Origin: Pseudomonas sp. UBA1879
Lineage (GTDB): Bacteria > Pseudomonadota > Gammaproteobacteria > Pseudomonadales > Pseudomonadaceae
Direction of reading: 5' to 3'
NCBI RefSeq assembly: GCF_002338065.1
Contig: NZ_DDHJ01000019.1
Coordinates: 28,102 to 92,101 of the forward strand
DNA: 64,000 nt
In this document: positions 8,071-16,859 of the stretch, piece by piece
Position numbering within the stretch: position 1 is the stretch's first letter
How the letters are laid out: each line of letters opens with the position of its first letter
Notes under the pieces: model-generated
Databases searched by the model: none
What the model was told of the DNA's origin: nothing
The model's input: the letters and a program-made list of their open reading frames with translations, nothing else
Made by a program: the position numbers and the translations under genes

Positions 8071-8955
8071 TCAGCCAATGGCTTTCAAATGATGAGTGAA
8101 GCATTCGGCGAGCCAGCGCGCGGCTGGCCCTAACGGCTCGTCGCGACGCCAGACAATTTCCACCACCAACGCGGGAGGCGTCCACTCGCTGCTGAGTTCG
8201 AGCATTTGATGTTGATATGCCGGGTATTGCACCACATGGCGCGGCAGCCAAGCCCATCCGAGACCGCGCATCAGCAGTTCAGCCATGGCATAAAAACTGT
8301 CGGCACGCCAGACCTGCGGGCTGATCTGTTCACCGCCGGGATAGCCGCTTTGCGCCGGGGTGATCAGCAATTGACGATGGCGCGCCAGTTTCTGCCGGGT
8401 GATGTGCGGCTCACTCGCCAAGGGGTGATTGGTCGCGCAAACGGTGACCATTTCCACGCTGCCCAACACGCGACGTTCAAGTGCTTCCGGCATTTGCTCA
8501 TGGTGAAACAGCAACCCGAGATCCGCCCGCCGTTCCAGTAATTTGCGCGCCACATCGCCTTGGGCACCGCTGGCCAACTGCACTTCCACGCTGGGGAAGC
8601 GTTCGTCCAGCGCTTCCAGGCTGTCGAGTACCGGCTGATAGGGCATGGCTTCGTCGAGGGCCAATCGCAGGCGCGCCTCCTGCCCACGCATCAAGGCCAT
8701 CGCCCGGCCATCGAGGCGGTCGCATTGGCGCAGCAGCTCGCGCGCTTCTTCCAGCAACGCGCTGCCCGCTTCGGTCAGACGAGGCTGACGACCGCTGCTG
8801 CGATCAAAAAGACTCACCCCAAGATCAGCTTCGAGCAGGGCGATGGCGCTGCTCACTGCGGACTGCGCACGTCGCGATTCCCGCGCCACGGCCGAAAACG
8901 AGCGCTGTTCGGCTACGCTGACGAACACACGTATCTGTTCGAGGCTCCACTCCAC
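8071..8955 (-). CDS. LysR family transcriptional regulator
   Basis: This 294-residue protein has an N-terminal winged helix-turn-helix (SFSAVARESRRAQSAVSSAIALLEADLGVSLFDR, about residues 20-53) and a C-terminal periplasmic-binding-like effector domain. It starts at GTG 8955. It is divergent from the SMR efflux gene at 9064, which is the usual arrangement for a LysR regulator and its target, so control of that gene is a reasonable inference. The effector is unknown. The equivalent PAO1 position (PA4989, from memory) is also an uncharacterised LysR gene. Confidence 0.93.
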   Translation of the reverse strand: MEWSLEQIRVFVSVAEQRSFSAVARESRRAQSAVSSAIALLEADLGVSLFDRSSGRQPRLTEAGSALLEEARELLRQCDRLDGRAMALMRGQEARLRLALDEAMPYQPVLDSLEALDERFPSVEVQLASGAQGDVARKLLERRADLGLLFHHEQMPEALERRVLGSVEMVTVCATNHPLASEPHITRQKLARHRQLLITPAQSGYPGGEQISPQVWRADSFYAMAELLMRGLGWAWLPRHVVQYPAYQHQMLELSSEWTPPALVVEIVWRRDEPLGPAARWLAECFTHHLKAIG

Positions 8956-9063
8956 GACACACCAACCTATCAGTCTGCGAGATAGGTAATGACTTTACCC
9001 CATCTGTATACGCTCTAAAATCGGCGTCCATTGAACACTGCTTGTGCACCGAGGATTACCACC

Positions 9064-9396
9064 ATGTCCGCCTACTACCTGCTCGCCATTGCCATCTGCG
9101 CCGAAGTGATCGGCACCGTTTCCATGAAGGCCGTCAAAGGCCTGAGCACTCCTCTGCCGTTGCTGCTGGTGATCGTCGGTTACGCCGTGGCGTTCTGGAT
9201 GCTCACGCTGGTAGTGCGCACGATTCCGGTGGGCGTCGCCTATGCGGTCTGGGCGGGCATGGGCATCGTCATGGTGAGCATCGCCGCGCTGATCATCTAC
9301 GGCCAAAAACTCGACCTTCCGGCCATTGGCGGCATGGCGATGATTGTGGCGGGTGTCGTGGTGATCCAGTTGTTCTCGAAAACTGCCGGGCATTGA
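9064..9396 (+). CDS. emrE: Small multidrug resistance (SMR) efflux protein, EmrE-like
   Basis: This 110-residue protein has four transmembrane helices. Start ATG 9064 (MSAYYLLAIAICAEVIGT) places the proton- and drug-binding glutamate at residue 14, exactly as in EmrE, and GAGG lies 12 nt upstream. The VAYAVWAGMGIV stretch in helix 3 is typical of the family. EmrE-type dimers exchange protons for lipophilic cations such as quaternary ammonium compounds. It is divergent from the LysR gene, its likely regulator. Substrate range (drug exporter versus guanidinium exporter) cannot be settled from sequence alone. Confidence 0.92.
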   Translation: MSAYYLLAIAICAEVIGTVSMKAVKGLSTPLPLLLVIVGYAVAFWMLTLVVRTIPVGVAYAVWAGMGIVMVSIAALIIYGQKLDLPAIGGMAMIVAGVVVIQLFSKTAGH

Positions 9397-9474
9397 GCCG
9401 GACATCAAAGAGGCGGTCATTGAAAAGCGGCTTCCTTTATAATGCCGCGATTCGTTTCGCCACCTGAGGTCTCC

Positions 9475-10650
9475 ATGCCATCTGCTATCTCCACTGACGT
9501 CCTGATTGTCGGCGCGGGCGTTGCCGGCCTCTGGCTCAATGCGCGTCTGCGTCGGCAGGGGTTTTCGACGGTAGTGATAGAGAACGGCAGCCTGGGGGGC
9601 GGACAGACGTTCAAGTCGCAGGGGATCATTCACGGCGGCGCGAAATACGCGCTGCACGGCGCGCTGTCCGGTGCCTCGGAAGCCATCGCCGACATGCCCC
9701 GCCGCTGGCGCGAAGCGCTCGACGGCAAGGGCGAGCTGGACCTGTCAGGCGTACGCCTGCTGTCCGAGGCTCACTATCTCTGGTCGCCGGGCACCATTGC
9801 TGGCAACCTCACCAGCTTCTTTGCCAGCAAGGCCGTGCGCGGTCGTGTCGATCAGGTGAAGGGCAGCGACCTCCCCCCCGCGCTGCAAGACCCACGCTTC
9901 AAAGGCAAGGTCTATCGCCTGGCCGAACTGGTGATCGATGTTCCGAGCCTTGTCGGAAAACTGTCCGAACTGGCCGGGGACAGCCTGCTCGCCGGGCAAA
10001 ACATCGAGCCACTGCTCAACGAAGGCGAACTGGTCGGTCTGCGGGTCGACGGACGTGACATCCGCGCCCAACGTGTGGTTGTGAGCGCAGGTGGCGGCAC
10101 GGCGGACTTGCTCAGAGCGCTGAACGTGAATCACCCGGCCATGCAACGTCGACCGCTGCACATGGTCATGGTCAAGGGCTCGACGCTCAAGCCGCTGTAC
10201 GCCCACTGCCTCGGCGGTGGCCCCAAACCGCGGATCACGGTCACCACCCATCCTGCCGCCAACGGCCAATGGGTCTGGTACCTGGGCGGTGAGATTTCCG
10301 AAGCCGACGGCGTTGCCCGCGAACCGGCGGAGCAGATTGCCTTCGCCAGGAAAGAACTCGCACAGTTGCTGCCATGGGTCGATCTGAGCCAAGCGCAGTT
10401 CGCGACGTTGCGCGTCGATCGCGCCGAGCCTCAACAAACCGGCCTGGTTCGTCCGGACAACGCGTTTCTCGACGTGCAGGATCGTCTGCTGGTGGGCTGG
10501 CCGACCAAACTGGCCTTGGCGCCTGACTTCGCGGACCGCGTGCTGGCGTCACTGTCTCGGGATGACATTCACCCGATTCCGTCGCCACCCTACCCGGACC
10601 TGCCCAAGCCGCCCATGGCCATTCCCCCGTGGGATGAGATGCTGCCATGA
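9475..10650 (+). CDS. FAD-dependent oxidoreductase (DAO-like)
   Basis: This 391-residue protein opens with a Rossmann dinucleotide motif (DVLIVGAGVAGLWLNARL, GxGxxG) followed by a DAO-like GGGQTFKSQGIIHGG stretch. The start at ATG 9475 has GAGG just upstream. It overlaps the aldo/keto reductase gene by ATGA at 10647, so the two are translationally coupled. A cytosolic FAD oxidoreductase is well supported; the substrate is not. The same pair occurs in PAO1 (PA4991-PA4992, from memory). Confidence 0.88.
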   Translation: MPSAISTDVLIVGAGVAGLWLNARLRRQGFSTVVIENGSLGGGQTFKSQGIIHGGAKYALHGALSGASEAIADMPRRWREALDGKGELDLSGVRLLSEAHYLWSPGTIAGNLTSFFASKAVRGRVDQVKGSDLPPALQDPRFKGKVYRLAELVIDVPSLVGKLSELAGDSLLAGQNIEPLLNEGELVGLRVDGRDIRAQRVVVSAGGGTADLLRALNVNHPAMQRRPLHMVMVKGSTLKPLYAHCLGGGPKPRITVTTHPAANGQWVWYLGGEISEADGVAREPAEQIAFARKELAQLLPWVDLSQAQFATLRVDRAEPQQTGLVRPDNAFLDVQDRLLVGWPTKLALAPDFADRVLASLSRDDIHPIPSPPYPDLPKPPMAIPPWDEMLP

Positions 10651-11468
10651 AGACCCTGCACGATCTGCATCGCCCGCTGGGCAGCCTCGGTATTCAGGTC
10701 TCGCCCATTGGCGTGGGCACGGTCAAGCTGGGCCGTGATCAAGGGGTCAAATACCCCAACGGCTTCACCATCCCCGACGACGATGAAGCCCGCATGCTGC
10801 TCAAGCTGGCGCGGGATTTGGGCATCAACTTGATCGACACGGCGCCTGCGTACGGCCGAAGCGAAGAACGCCTTGGGCCGCTGCTGCGAGGGCAGCGCAA
10901 GGATTGGGTGGTCGTCAGCAAAGTGGGCGAAGAGTTCGAAGCGGGTCAGTCGCGCCATGATTTCAGCGCCGAACACACGCGAACGTCTGTAGAGCGCAGC
11001 CTGCAGCGCCTGGAAACCGACTTCATCGACTTGGTGCTGGTGCATTCAGACGGCAACGATTTGCATATTCTCAACCAGTGCGGCGCGTACCAGACCCTTG
11101 CCGAGCTGAAGCGCGAAGGCAAGATCCGGGGCTACGGCTTCTCGGGCAAAACCGTCGAAGGCGGGCTCCTGGCCTTGCAGGACGGAGACTGTGCCATGGT
11201 CACGTACAACCTCAATGAACAAGGCGAAAAGCCTGTCCTTGATTACGCTGCTGCCCACAACAAGGGCATCCTGATCAAAAAGGCGCTGGCCAGCGGACAC
11301 GTCTGCCTCAGCCCGGGCGTCGATCCGGTGCAGGCGAGTTTCGAACTGCTGTTCGAGCATCCTGGCGTCACCGGTGCTATCGTCGGAACGATCAATCCGC
11401 TGCACCTGTCCCACAACGTGGCTACTGCCGCTGCCGTGCTACACCATCAGCTTCGCCATCGGCGCTGA
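10647..11468 (+). CDS. Aldo/keto reductase family protein
   Basis: This 273-residue protein has the aldo/keto reductase TIM-barrel signature: GVGTVKLG near the N-terminus, the catalytic Asp and Tyr in NLIDTAPAYGRSEERLGPLL, and GAIVGTINPLHL near the C-terminus. NADPH-dependent reduction of a carbonyl is the family activity; the substrate is unknown. It overlaps the preceding oxidoreductase gene by 4 nt and is followed within 40 bp by the unknown gene at 11505, so the three probably form one operon. Confidence 0.9.
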   Translation: MKTLHDLHRPLGSLGIQVSPIGVGTVKLGRDQGVKYPNGFTIPDDDEARMLLKLARDLGINLIDTAPAYGRSEERLGPLLRGQRKDWVVVSKVGEEFEAGQSRHDFSAEHTRTSVERSLQRLETDFIDLVLVHSDGNDLHILNQCGAYQTLAELKREGKIRGYGFSGKTVEGGLLALQDGDCAMVTYNLNEQGEKPVLDYAAAHNKGILIKKALASGHVCLSPGVDPVQASFELLFEHPGVTGAIVGTINPLHLSHNVATAAAVLHHQLRHRR

Positions 11469-11504
11469 TGACCGCGGCCGACCCCAACGCAAGAAGGAGC
11501 CGAT

Positions 11505-12476
11505 ATGCCGCGAACCCTGATCCGAAAGAACCCCAACAACTTTAAAACCTTGCCGCTGTTCGTCGAAGCCACTCCCGAAAGCCTGAGTTACCAAAGCGTC
11601 GGGATGCCGCTGAATTTCTCCCAGACCCTGCAACGTCGTCGCAAGATCGAGGTAGAGGACTGCGAGCGGTTCTCCACCGAACTGGCGAACCTTGGGGTTT
11701 CGGTGCGGCTGACCCTGAATTGGCAGAATCGCGACTATTGGGTGCTGGTGCGCCAACGCCGCCAAGACCGGGGCGACGTGGTGCTGAAGCTGATTTCTGG
11801 CTATGTGCCCGCCCATGAGCTGAACCTGCCGCTGCACACGGCGATCCAGGAAGTGGCCGAAGAGTGCCTGATCGAAACCCCACAAGGCTGGCTGGGCGGG
11901 CGCTTCAACGACACATGGCTGCCTGCGCCGTATGCCGCTGCGCTGCATTATCGCGAAGCGCTGCCCTTTCGCCTGAGCCCGCTGTCCGGCGCGGCTCGCC
12001 CGGTGCGCTGCGGCAGCCTGAACCTGATCGAACGGCCTCGGGCCTACGTTCATTTGCCGACGGCCTCCCTGCAACTGATCTACGACATGCGTCTTGAAGT
12101 GCCAAAAGAGGCGCGACCGCTGAGCCTGTTTCACGTCGATGAAATGTTGGAAAACGATCAGCTGATCACCCGACTCAATCGCAGCAAACCGGACCTGTAC
12201 CTGATGCCGCTGGAAAACGGCTCGCCGCTGCCCGAGCTATACACACTCAAGAACGACAAGCTCACCGCTGCGGGGACCCGGGGGTTGTATCTCGCGGAGA
12301 GTTTCGCCGCACAGGAGGGTTGGGTGGTGCGCGAGGAACGCATTCGCTGGAAAGACTGGCTGCTGCAGCAAGGCATGGTGCCGCCGAAAGCAAAGAAAAC
12401 CGGGATCAAGCGTCGGTTGAAGGTGGGGGCCAAACAGCTGCTGCGAATGGCGCGCCAGAAGCTGCATAAGCCGTAA
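11505..12476 (+). CDS. Conserved protein of unknown function (PA4993-like)
   Basis: This 323-residue protein starts at ATG 11505 with AAGGAG upstream. I do not recognise a domain with certainty. It has no signal peptide or membrane segment, mixed alpha/beta character, and a strongly basic C-terminus (KAKKTGIKRRLKVGAKQLLRMARQKLHKP). The middle (LHTAIQEVAEECLIETPQGWLGG) faintly recalls a Nudix REx2EExG helix, but glycine and arginine positions do not fit the full motif, so I do not call it. Position points to a link with the upstream FAD and aldo/keto enzymes. Confidence 0.75.
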   Translation: MPRTLIRKNPNNFKTLPLFVEATPESLSYQSVGMPLNFSQTLQRRRKIEVEDCERFSTELANLGVSVRLTLNWQNRDYWVLVRQRRQDRGDVVLKLISGYVPAHELNLPLHTAIQEVAEECLIETPQGWLGGRFNDTWLPAPYAAALHYREALPFRLSPLSGAARPVRCGSLNLIERPRAYVHLPTASLQLIYDMRLEVPKEARPLSLFHVDEMLENDQLITRLNRSKPDLYLMPLENGSPLPELYTLKNDKLTAAGTRGLYLAESFAAQEGWVVREERIRWKDWLLQQGMVPPKAKKTGIKRRLKVGAKQLLRMARQKLHKP

Positions 12477-12498
12477 GGCGTTAAAAACACGTATTCCC

Positions 12499-12533
12499 CT
12501 GGGAGCCGGCCCGCAGCAAGCCGGCTTCCACAG
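12499..12533. repeat. Short REP-like hairpin
   Basis: An imperfect inverted repeat of the GGGAGCCGGC / GCCGGCTTCC type lies between the convergent genes ending at 12476 and 12551. It has no T-run on either strand. Confidence 0.6.
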
Positions 12534-12550
12534 AACTACCTACGGCAGAA

Positions 12551-13972
12551 TCACTGCCCGCGAATCTTCTCGACAATTGCCGTGGTCGAGCTGTTTTCGA
12601 CCAAGCCCAATACCCGCACTTCCCCGCCGTAAGCCTGCACGATAGACGCTCCGACGACCTGATCCACGCTGTAATCGCCGCCTTTGACCAGCACGTCCGG
12701 CTTGAGGTGGGTCAACAGGTTTTCCGGAGTGGCTTCAGGGAAGCTGATCACCCAATCCACAGCGCCGAGACCGGCCAGCACCGCCATACGCCGGTCAACG
12801 CTGTTGATGGGGCGTCCGGGACCTTTGAGACGGCTGACCGACGCATCGTCATTGACCGCAACGATCAAACGGTCGCCTTGTGCACGGGCCTGTTCCAGAT
12901 ATGTCACGTGGCCTGCGTGAAGAATGTCGAAACAGCCATTGGTGAACACGATCGTCTCGCCATGAGCACGGGCGTCGTCGATGGCCAGCAGCAGTTGATC
13001 GAGACTCAGGACGCCACGCTCGGAACCCTCGGCGCGCTGGATGGCGCGACGCAGCTCGGGGGCGCTAATGGCGGCCGTACCCAGCTTGCCGACGACGATG
13101 CCGGCAGCCAGGTTTGCCAGCGCGACGGCATGGGGCAGCTCCTCGCCAGCGGCAATGGCGGCCGCGAGCGTGGAAATCACGGTATCGCCGGCGCCAGTCA
13201 CATCGAACACCTCGCGCGCTCGGGCAGGCAGGTGCAACGCCTGCTGATCGGGACGCAACAGGGTCATGCCGTGCTCACCACGGGTCACCAGCAGCGCCCC
13301 CAGTTCCAGGTCAGACATCAGTTGCGCGCCCTTGGCGACCAGCTCGGCTTCATCGGCACAATGGCCGACGATGGCTTCGAATTCGCTGAGGTTCGGGGTA
13401 ATGACGCTGGCGCCTCGGTAAATCGCGAAATCCTTGCCCTTCGGATCGGCCAGCACCGGAATGCCACGGTCGCGAGCGGCCTTGATCAGCACTTGATGGT
13501 TTTTCAGCGCGCCCTTGCCGTAATCGGACAAGACGAGCACTTTGACCCCTTCGAGCAGTGAGTCGACTTCATCACCCAATGCCAAGGCGTCGGTGGCGAA
13601 CGGCTCTTCGAAGTCGATGCGCAGCAGCTGTTGATGGCGGCTCATGACGCGCAGTTTGACGATGGTCGGCTGATGAGCAATGCGTTGGAAACGCGCAGTG
13701 ACGCCTGCGGCCATGAGGCTGTTGCTCAGGCTTTCGGCAGCTTCGTCCTGCCCCGTGACGCCGACGAGTGAAGCTTTCGCGCCCAACGCCGCGATGTTCA
13801 ACGCGACGTTGGCGGCGCCACCTGGACGGTCTTCGATCTGGTCGACCTTGACCACCGGCACCGGCGCCTCAGGTGAAATCCTTGAGGTACCACCATGCCA
13901 GTAGCGGTCGAGCATGACATCGCCCACTACCAGAACTGGTGCCTGATCGAAACGCGGCATGGACAACTTCAT
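12551..13972 (-). CDS. hldE: Bifunctional ADP-heptose biosynthesis enzyme HldE
   Basis: This 473-residue fusion does two steps of ADP-heptose synthesis. The N-terminal ribokinase-like domain (about residues 1-320) phosphorylates heptose 7-phosphate; GGAANVALNIAALG and the catalytic VTGAGDT are visible. The C-terminal cytidylyltransferase-like domain has FTNGCFDILHAGHVTYLEQA with the HxGH motif and forms ADP-heptose. The product feeds WaaC and WaaF encoded downstream in this window. Start ATG 13972 gives MKLSMPRFDQ; ATG 13960 is an alternative. It is transcribed in the same direction as msbA, with a 308-bp REP-containing gap between them. Confidence 0.96.
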   Translation of the reverse strand: MKLSMPRFDQAPVLVVGDVMLDRYWHGGTSRISPEAPVPVVKVDQIEDRPGGAANVALNIAALGAKASLVGVTGQDEAAESLSNSLMAAGVTARFQRIAHQPTIVKLRVMSRHQQLLRIDFEEPFATDALALGDEVDSLLEGVKVLVLSDYGKGALKNHQVLIKAARDRGIPVLADPKGKDFAIYRGASVITPNLSEFEAIVGHCADEAELVAKGAQLMSDLELGALLVTRGEHGMTLLRPDQQALHLPARAREVFDVTGAGDTVISTLAAAIAAGEELPHAVALANLAAGIVVGKLGTAAISAPELRRAIQRAEGSERGVLSLDQLLLAIDDARAHGETIVFTNGCFDILHAGHVTYLEQARAQGDRLIVAVNDDASVSRLKGPGRPINSVDRRMAVLAGLGAVDWVISFPEATPENLLTHLKPDVLVKGGDYSVDQVVGASIVQAYGGEVRVLGLVENSSTTAIVEKIRGQ

Positions 13973-14102
13973 CGAACAACCCGTAACTAAGAATGAACAG
14001 GGGCGGAATCTTAGCACAGGGTTTCAATGGCTTGAGGCAGGAAGGGAAAGTCGGTGTGACAGTCAAAGCTGATCGCGGGTGTAGGAACGACACAGCGCCA
14101 TG

Positions 14103-14191
14103 GAGGAGCGCGCTTGCCCGCGAACTGCGATGTGTCATTCAGTATTTGCGTACCTGGTCTGGCGCCTTCGCGGGCAAGCGCGCGCCTACAG
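14103..14191. repeat. REP pair (GCGCGCTTGCCCGCGA variant)
   Basis: Inverted arms of the GGAGCGCGCTTGCCCGCGA type begin at 14103 and end with CGCGGGCAAGCGCGCGCCTACAG at 14191. The doublet sits in the 308-bp gap between msbA and hldE (13973-14280); I see no gene in that gap. Confidence 0.8.
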
Positions 14192-14280
14192 GGTCAAAGC
14201 TCGCCTCGACACGTTGGGACAACGCACCTCTTGCAGCAGTGAGCTGCTCGCGATGGAGGCACCTGATCAGGAGCGGTCGA

Positions 14281-16089
14281 TTAAACCGCCCCAACCGGCA
14301 CAGGCTCATCCAGCCCCATGGCGTGCAAACGGGCATAGTAGCCGTTTTGCTCCAACAATTGGCCGTGGGTGCCGCGTTCGACGATCCGGCCCTGGTCCAT
14401 GACAAGAATCAGATCAGCGCGCTCAATGGTGGACAGGCGGTGCGCGATGACCAGCGTGGTACGGCCTTTCATCACGTGATCCAGCGCGGCCTGAATGTGG
14501 CGTTCGGATTCGGTATCCAGCGCCGAGGTGGCCTCGTCGAGAATCAGCAGCGGCGCGTTCTTCAGCAACGCCCGTGCAATCGCGAGACGCTGACGCTGAC
14601 CACCTGACAGCAACACGCCGTTCTCACCCACCTGCGTGTCGAAGCCCTCAGGCAACTGATCGACGAACTCTTTGGCATAGGCATCGGCAGCGGCGGCTTC
14701 GACGTCGGCGCGGGGGGCGCCTGCCAAGTCACCATAGGCGATGTTATTGGCGACGCTGTCATTGAACAGGGTCACGTTCTGATTCACCTGCGCCACATGC
14801 TTACGCAGGTTGCGCAGGCGATAGTCTTCAATTTCGACGCCATCGAGCAGAATTTCACCCGATGTGTGGTGATAAAAGCGTGGAATGAGATTGGCCAGCG
14901 TAGATTTACCGCTGCCGGAGCGGCCCACCAGTGCGATCATCTGCCCTGGTGCCGCCGAGAAGCTGATGTCGTGCAGCACCTGACGCTCGGTTTCCGGATA
15001 CGTGAAGCTCAGGTTGCGAACCTCCAGATGGCCCTGCACCCGGTCCAGCTCGACAGTGCCGGTGTCCAATTCAGGCTCTTCATCGAGCTGTTCGAAAATG
15101 CTTTCCGCACCCGCGACCCCCTTTTGAATCGTCGAGCTGACTTCGGACAACTGGCGAATCGGCTTGGGCAGCAGTCCCGCCGCTGTGATGTACGCCACCA
15201 GATCGCCCGCCGTCGCATCGCCCCGCAGCCACAGCACCAGAAACATCAGCACGGCCATAGCGGTATAAATCACCAACTGCAGCATCGGCGTGTAGATCGA
15301 GCCGGTCTTAGTCATGCGCAGCTGTTTGTCGGTGTTGCTGGTGGACGCTTTGGCGAAACGCTCCTCTTCGTATTGCTCACCGCCAAAGCTGCGCACCACG
15401 CGATAGCCCTGAATGGTCTCCGAGGCCACGTGGGTTACATCCCCCATCGCCACCTGAATTTTCTTGCTCTGCTTGCGAAATTTCTTGCTGGAGCTGCCGA
15501 CCATCACGGCGATCAGCGGCAGGATCGCCAGCATCACGATCGTCAGTTTCCAGTTCATCCACACCAGGTAGAAGAACAGGAACACGATAGTCAGCCCTTC
15601 GCGGATCACCACTTTGATGGCGTCAGTCGCAGCGCCGGTGACCATGGTTACGTTAAAGGTGATGCGCGAAATGAGATGCCCGGAATTGTGGGTGTCGAAA
15701 TAGCGGTTAGGCAGCACCAGCAGCTTGTTGAACAGCTCGACGCGCAGGTCGTGGACCAGCCCCAGCGAGACTTTGGCCAGGAAATAGTTACCCAGATAAG
15801 ACCCCAACCCCTGCCATGCCGCGATCAGTACGATCAGCAGCGGCACCGCTTGCAGCAACTGCAGGTCCTTGAGGTAAGGCGTGTTGGGGAACAGCACCGC
15901 TTCGGGGTTGGTCAGGCCGTCGACGAAATATTTGAGGATGCCGGCCAGCATGGGCTGAGTCGACGCGAAAATGACGAAACCCACGATGCTGAGCAGAAAC
16001 ACGCCTACGTAAGGCTTCACGTAGGTCAGCAGTCGAAGATAGATTTTCAGGCTTGAGGATTCGCGTTTGTCTGGCGTGCTCATAGTCAT
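14281..16089 (-). CDS. msbA: Lipid A ABC transporter MsbA
   Basis: This 602-residue half-transporter has an N-terminal six-helix membrane domain and a C-terminal ATPase with Walker A GRSGSGKST, signature LSGGQRQRLAIARAL and Walker B LLILDEATSALD. It flips core-lipid A across the inner membrane and works as a homodimer. Start is ATG 16089 (MTMSTPDK) or ATG 16083; neither has a strong ribosome-binding site. It is divergent from the kinase-fold gene at 16189 with a 99-bp shared promoter region. Confidence 0.95.
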   Translation of the reverse strand: MTMSTPDKRESSSLKIYLRLLTYVKPYVGVFLLSIVGFVIFASTQPMLAGILKYFVDGLTNPEAVLFPNTPYLKDLQLLQAVPLLIVLIAAWQGLGSYLGNYFLAKVSLGLVHDLRVELFNKLLVLPNRYFDTHNSGHLISRITFNVTMVTGAATDAIKVVIREGLTIVFLFFYLVWMNWKLTIVMLAILPLIAVMVGSSSKKFRKQSKKIQVAMGDVTHVASETIQGYRVVRSFGGEQYEEERFAKASTSNTDKQLRMTKTGSIYTPMLQLVIYTAMAVLMFLVLWLRGDATAGDLVAYITAAGLLPKPIRQLSEVSSTIQKGVAGAESIFEQLDEEPELDTGTVELDRVQGHLEVRNLSFTYPETERQVLHDISFSAAPGQMIALVGRSGSGKSTLANLIPRFYHHTSGEILLDGVEIEDYRLRNLRKHVAQVNQNVTLFNDSVANNIAYGDLAGAPRADVEAAAADAYAKEFVDQLPEGFDTQVGENGVLLSGGQRQRLAIARALLKNAPLLILDEATSALDTESERHIQAALDHVMKGRTTLVIAHRLSTIERADLILVMDQGRIVERGTHGQLLEQNGYYARLHAMGLDEPVPVGAV

Positions 16090-16188
16090 CGATACGATAA
16101 AAAGAGCCGGAATACTAACATACGGGGTAGGGCATTGGGCCCTAGTGACCGCTGAGGTATGATGGCGGCCATTTTCGAAGGAGCCCGC

Positions 16189-16848
16189 ATGCGCGCACTC
16201 GCCTACGCTGACTACCAAGCCCTACGCAGAGACGCCGAAGTCATTGAAGCCGACTTCTTCGGGGACAAGGTGCTACGCCTCGCCGATGGCAACTTCATGA
16301 AGCTGTTCCGGCGCAAACGCTTTATATCGTCAGCGGCGTTCTTCCCTTACGCCAAGCGTTTCGCCAACAACGCCTTGACCCTTCGCAAACGCGGCATTCC
16401 GTGCCCGAACGTGTTGGAGACCTATCGGGTCGCCGCTATCTCACGGGATGTCGTGCACTATCAGCCGCTGCCAGGGTTGACCCTGCGCCAGCTGATCGCC
16501 GACCCCGCTCGTTTTCAGGACGTTGCCTTGTTGCGTGCGTTCGGTCGATTCGTGGCCGAGCTCCACAACCAGGGCATCTACTTCCGCTCTCTGCACTTGG
16601 GCAACGTGGTGATGACCCCGGAAAATGAACTGGGGTTGATCGATATTGCCGACATGAAAACCCTGCGCCGCCCGTTGCGCAAAAGCCTGTGCCTGCGCAA
16701 CTTCCAGCATATGCGCCGTTACAAGCACGATCATGCGTGGCTGCTGCAGAAAAACGGGGATCTGTTCTTCGAGAGCTACATCGAACACAGCGCGCATCAG
16801 TGGCAACGCCAACTGCTCAGCGAGCATCTGTCACTGGCGAAGGCGTGA
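16189..16848 (+). CDS. Kinase-fold LPS protein (PA4998-like, toluene tolerance type)
   Basis: This 219-residue protein starts at ATG 16189 with GGAG upstream. The fold is that of LPS core kinases of the WaaP/InaA type: an N-terminal lobe with NFMKLFRRKR, then a catalytic-loop-like LHNQGIYFRSLHLGNVV and a metal-binding-loop-like LIDIADM. The loop has Ser where active kinases have the catalytic Asp (FRSLH in place of HxDL), so activity is uncertain. It is the only LPS gene of this section on the plus strand, between msbA and waaL. A role in core phosphorylation or envelope tolerance is inferred from neighbourhood. Confidence 0.8.
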   Translation: MRALAYADYQALRRDAEVIEADFFGDKVLRLADGNFMKLFRRKRFISSAAFFPYAKRFANNALTLRKRGIPCPNVLETYRVAAISRDVVHYQPLPGLTLRQLIADPARFQDVALLRAFGRFVAELHNQGIYFRSLHLGNVVMTPENELGLIDIADMKTLRRPLRKSLCLRNFQHMRRYKHDHAWLLQKNGDLFFESYIEHSAHQWQRQLLSEHLSLAKA

Positions 16849-16859
16849 CGCCTGACGTG

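Noticed and set aside
11829..11900. Nudix box in the unknown protein at 11505-12476.
   Set aside because: The segment AIQEVAEECLIETPQGWLGG has glutamates in helix-like spacing but lacks the GX5EX7REUXEEXGU glycine and arginine positions.
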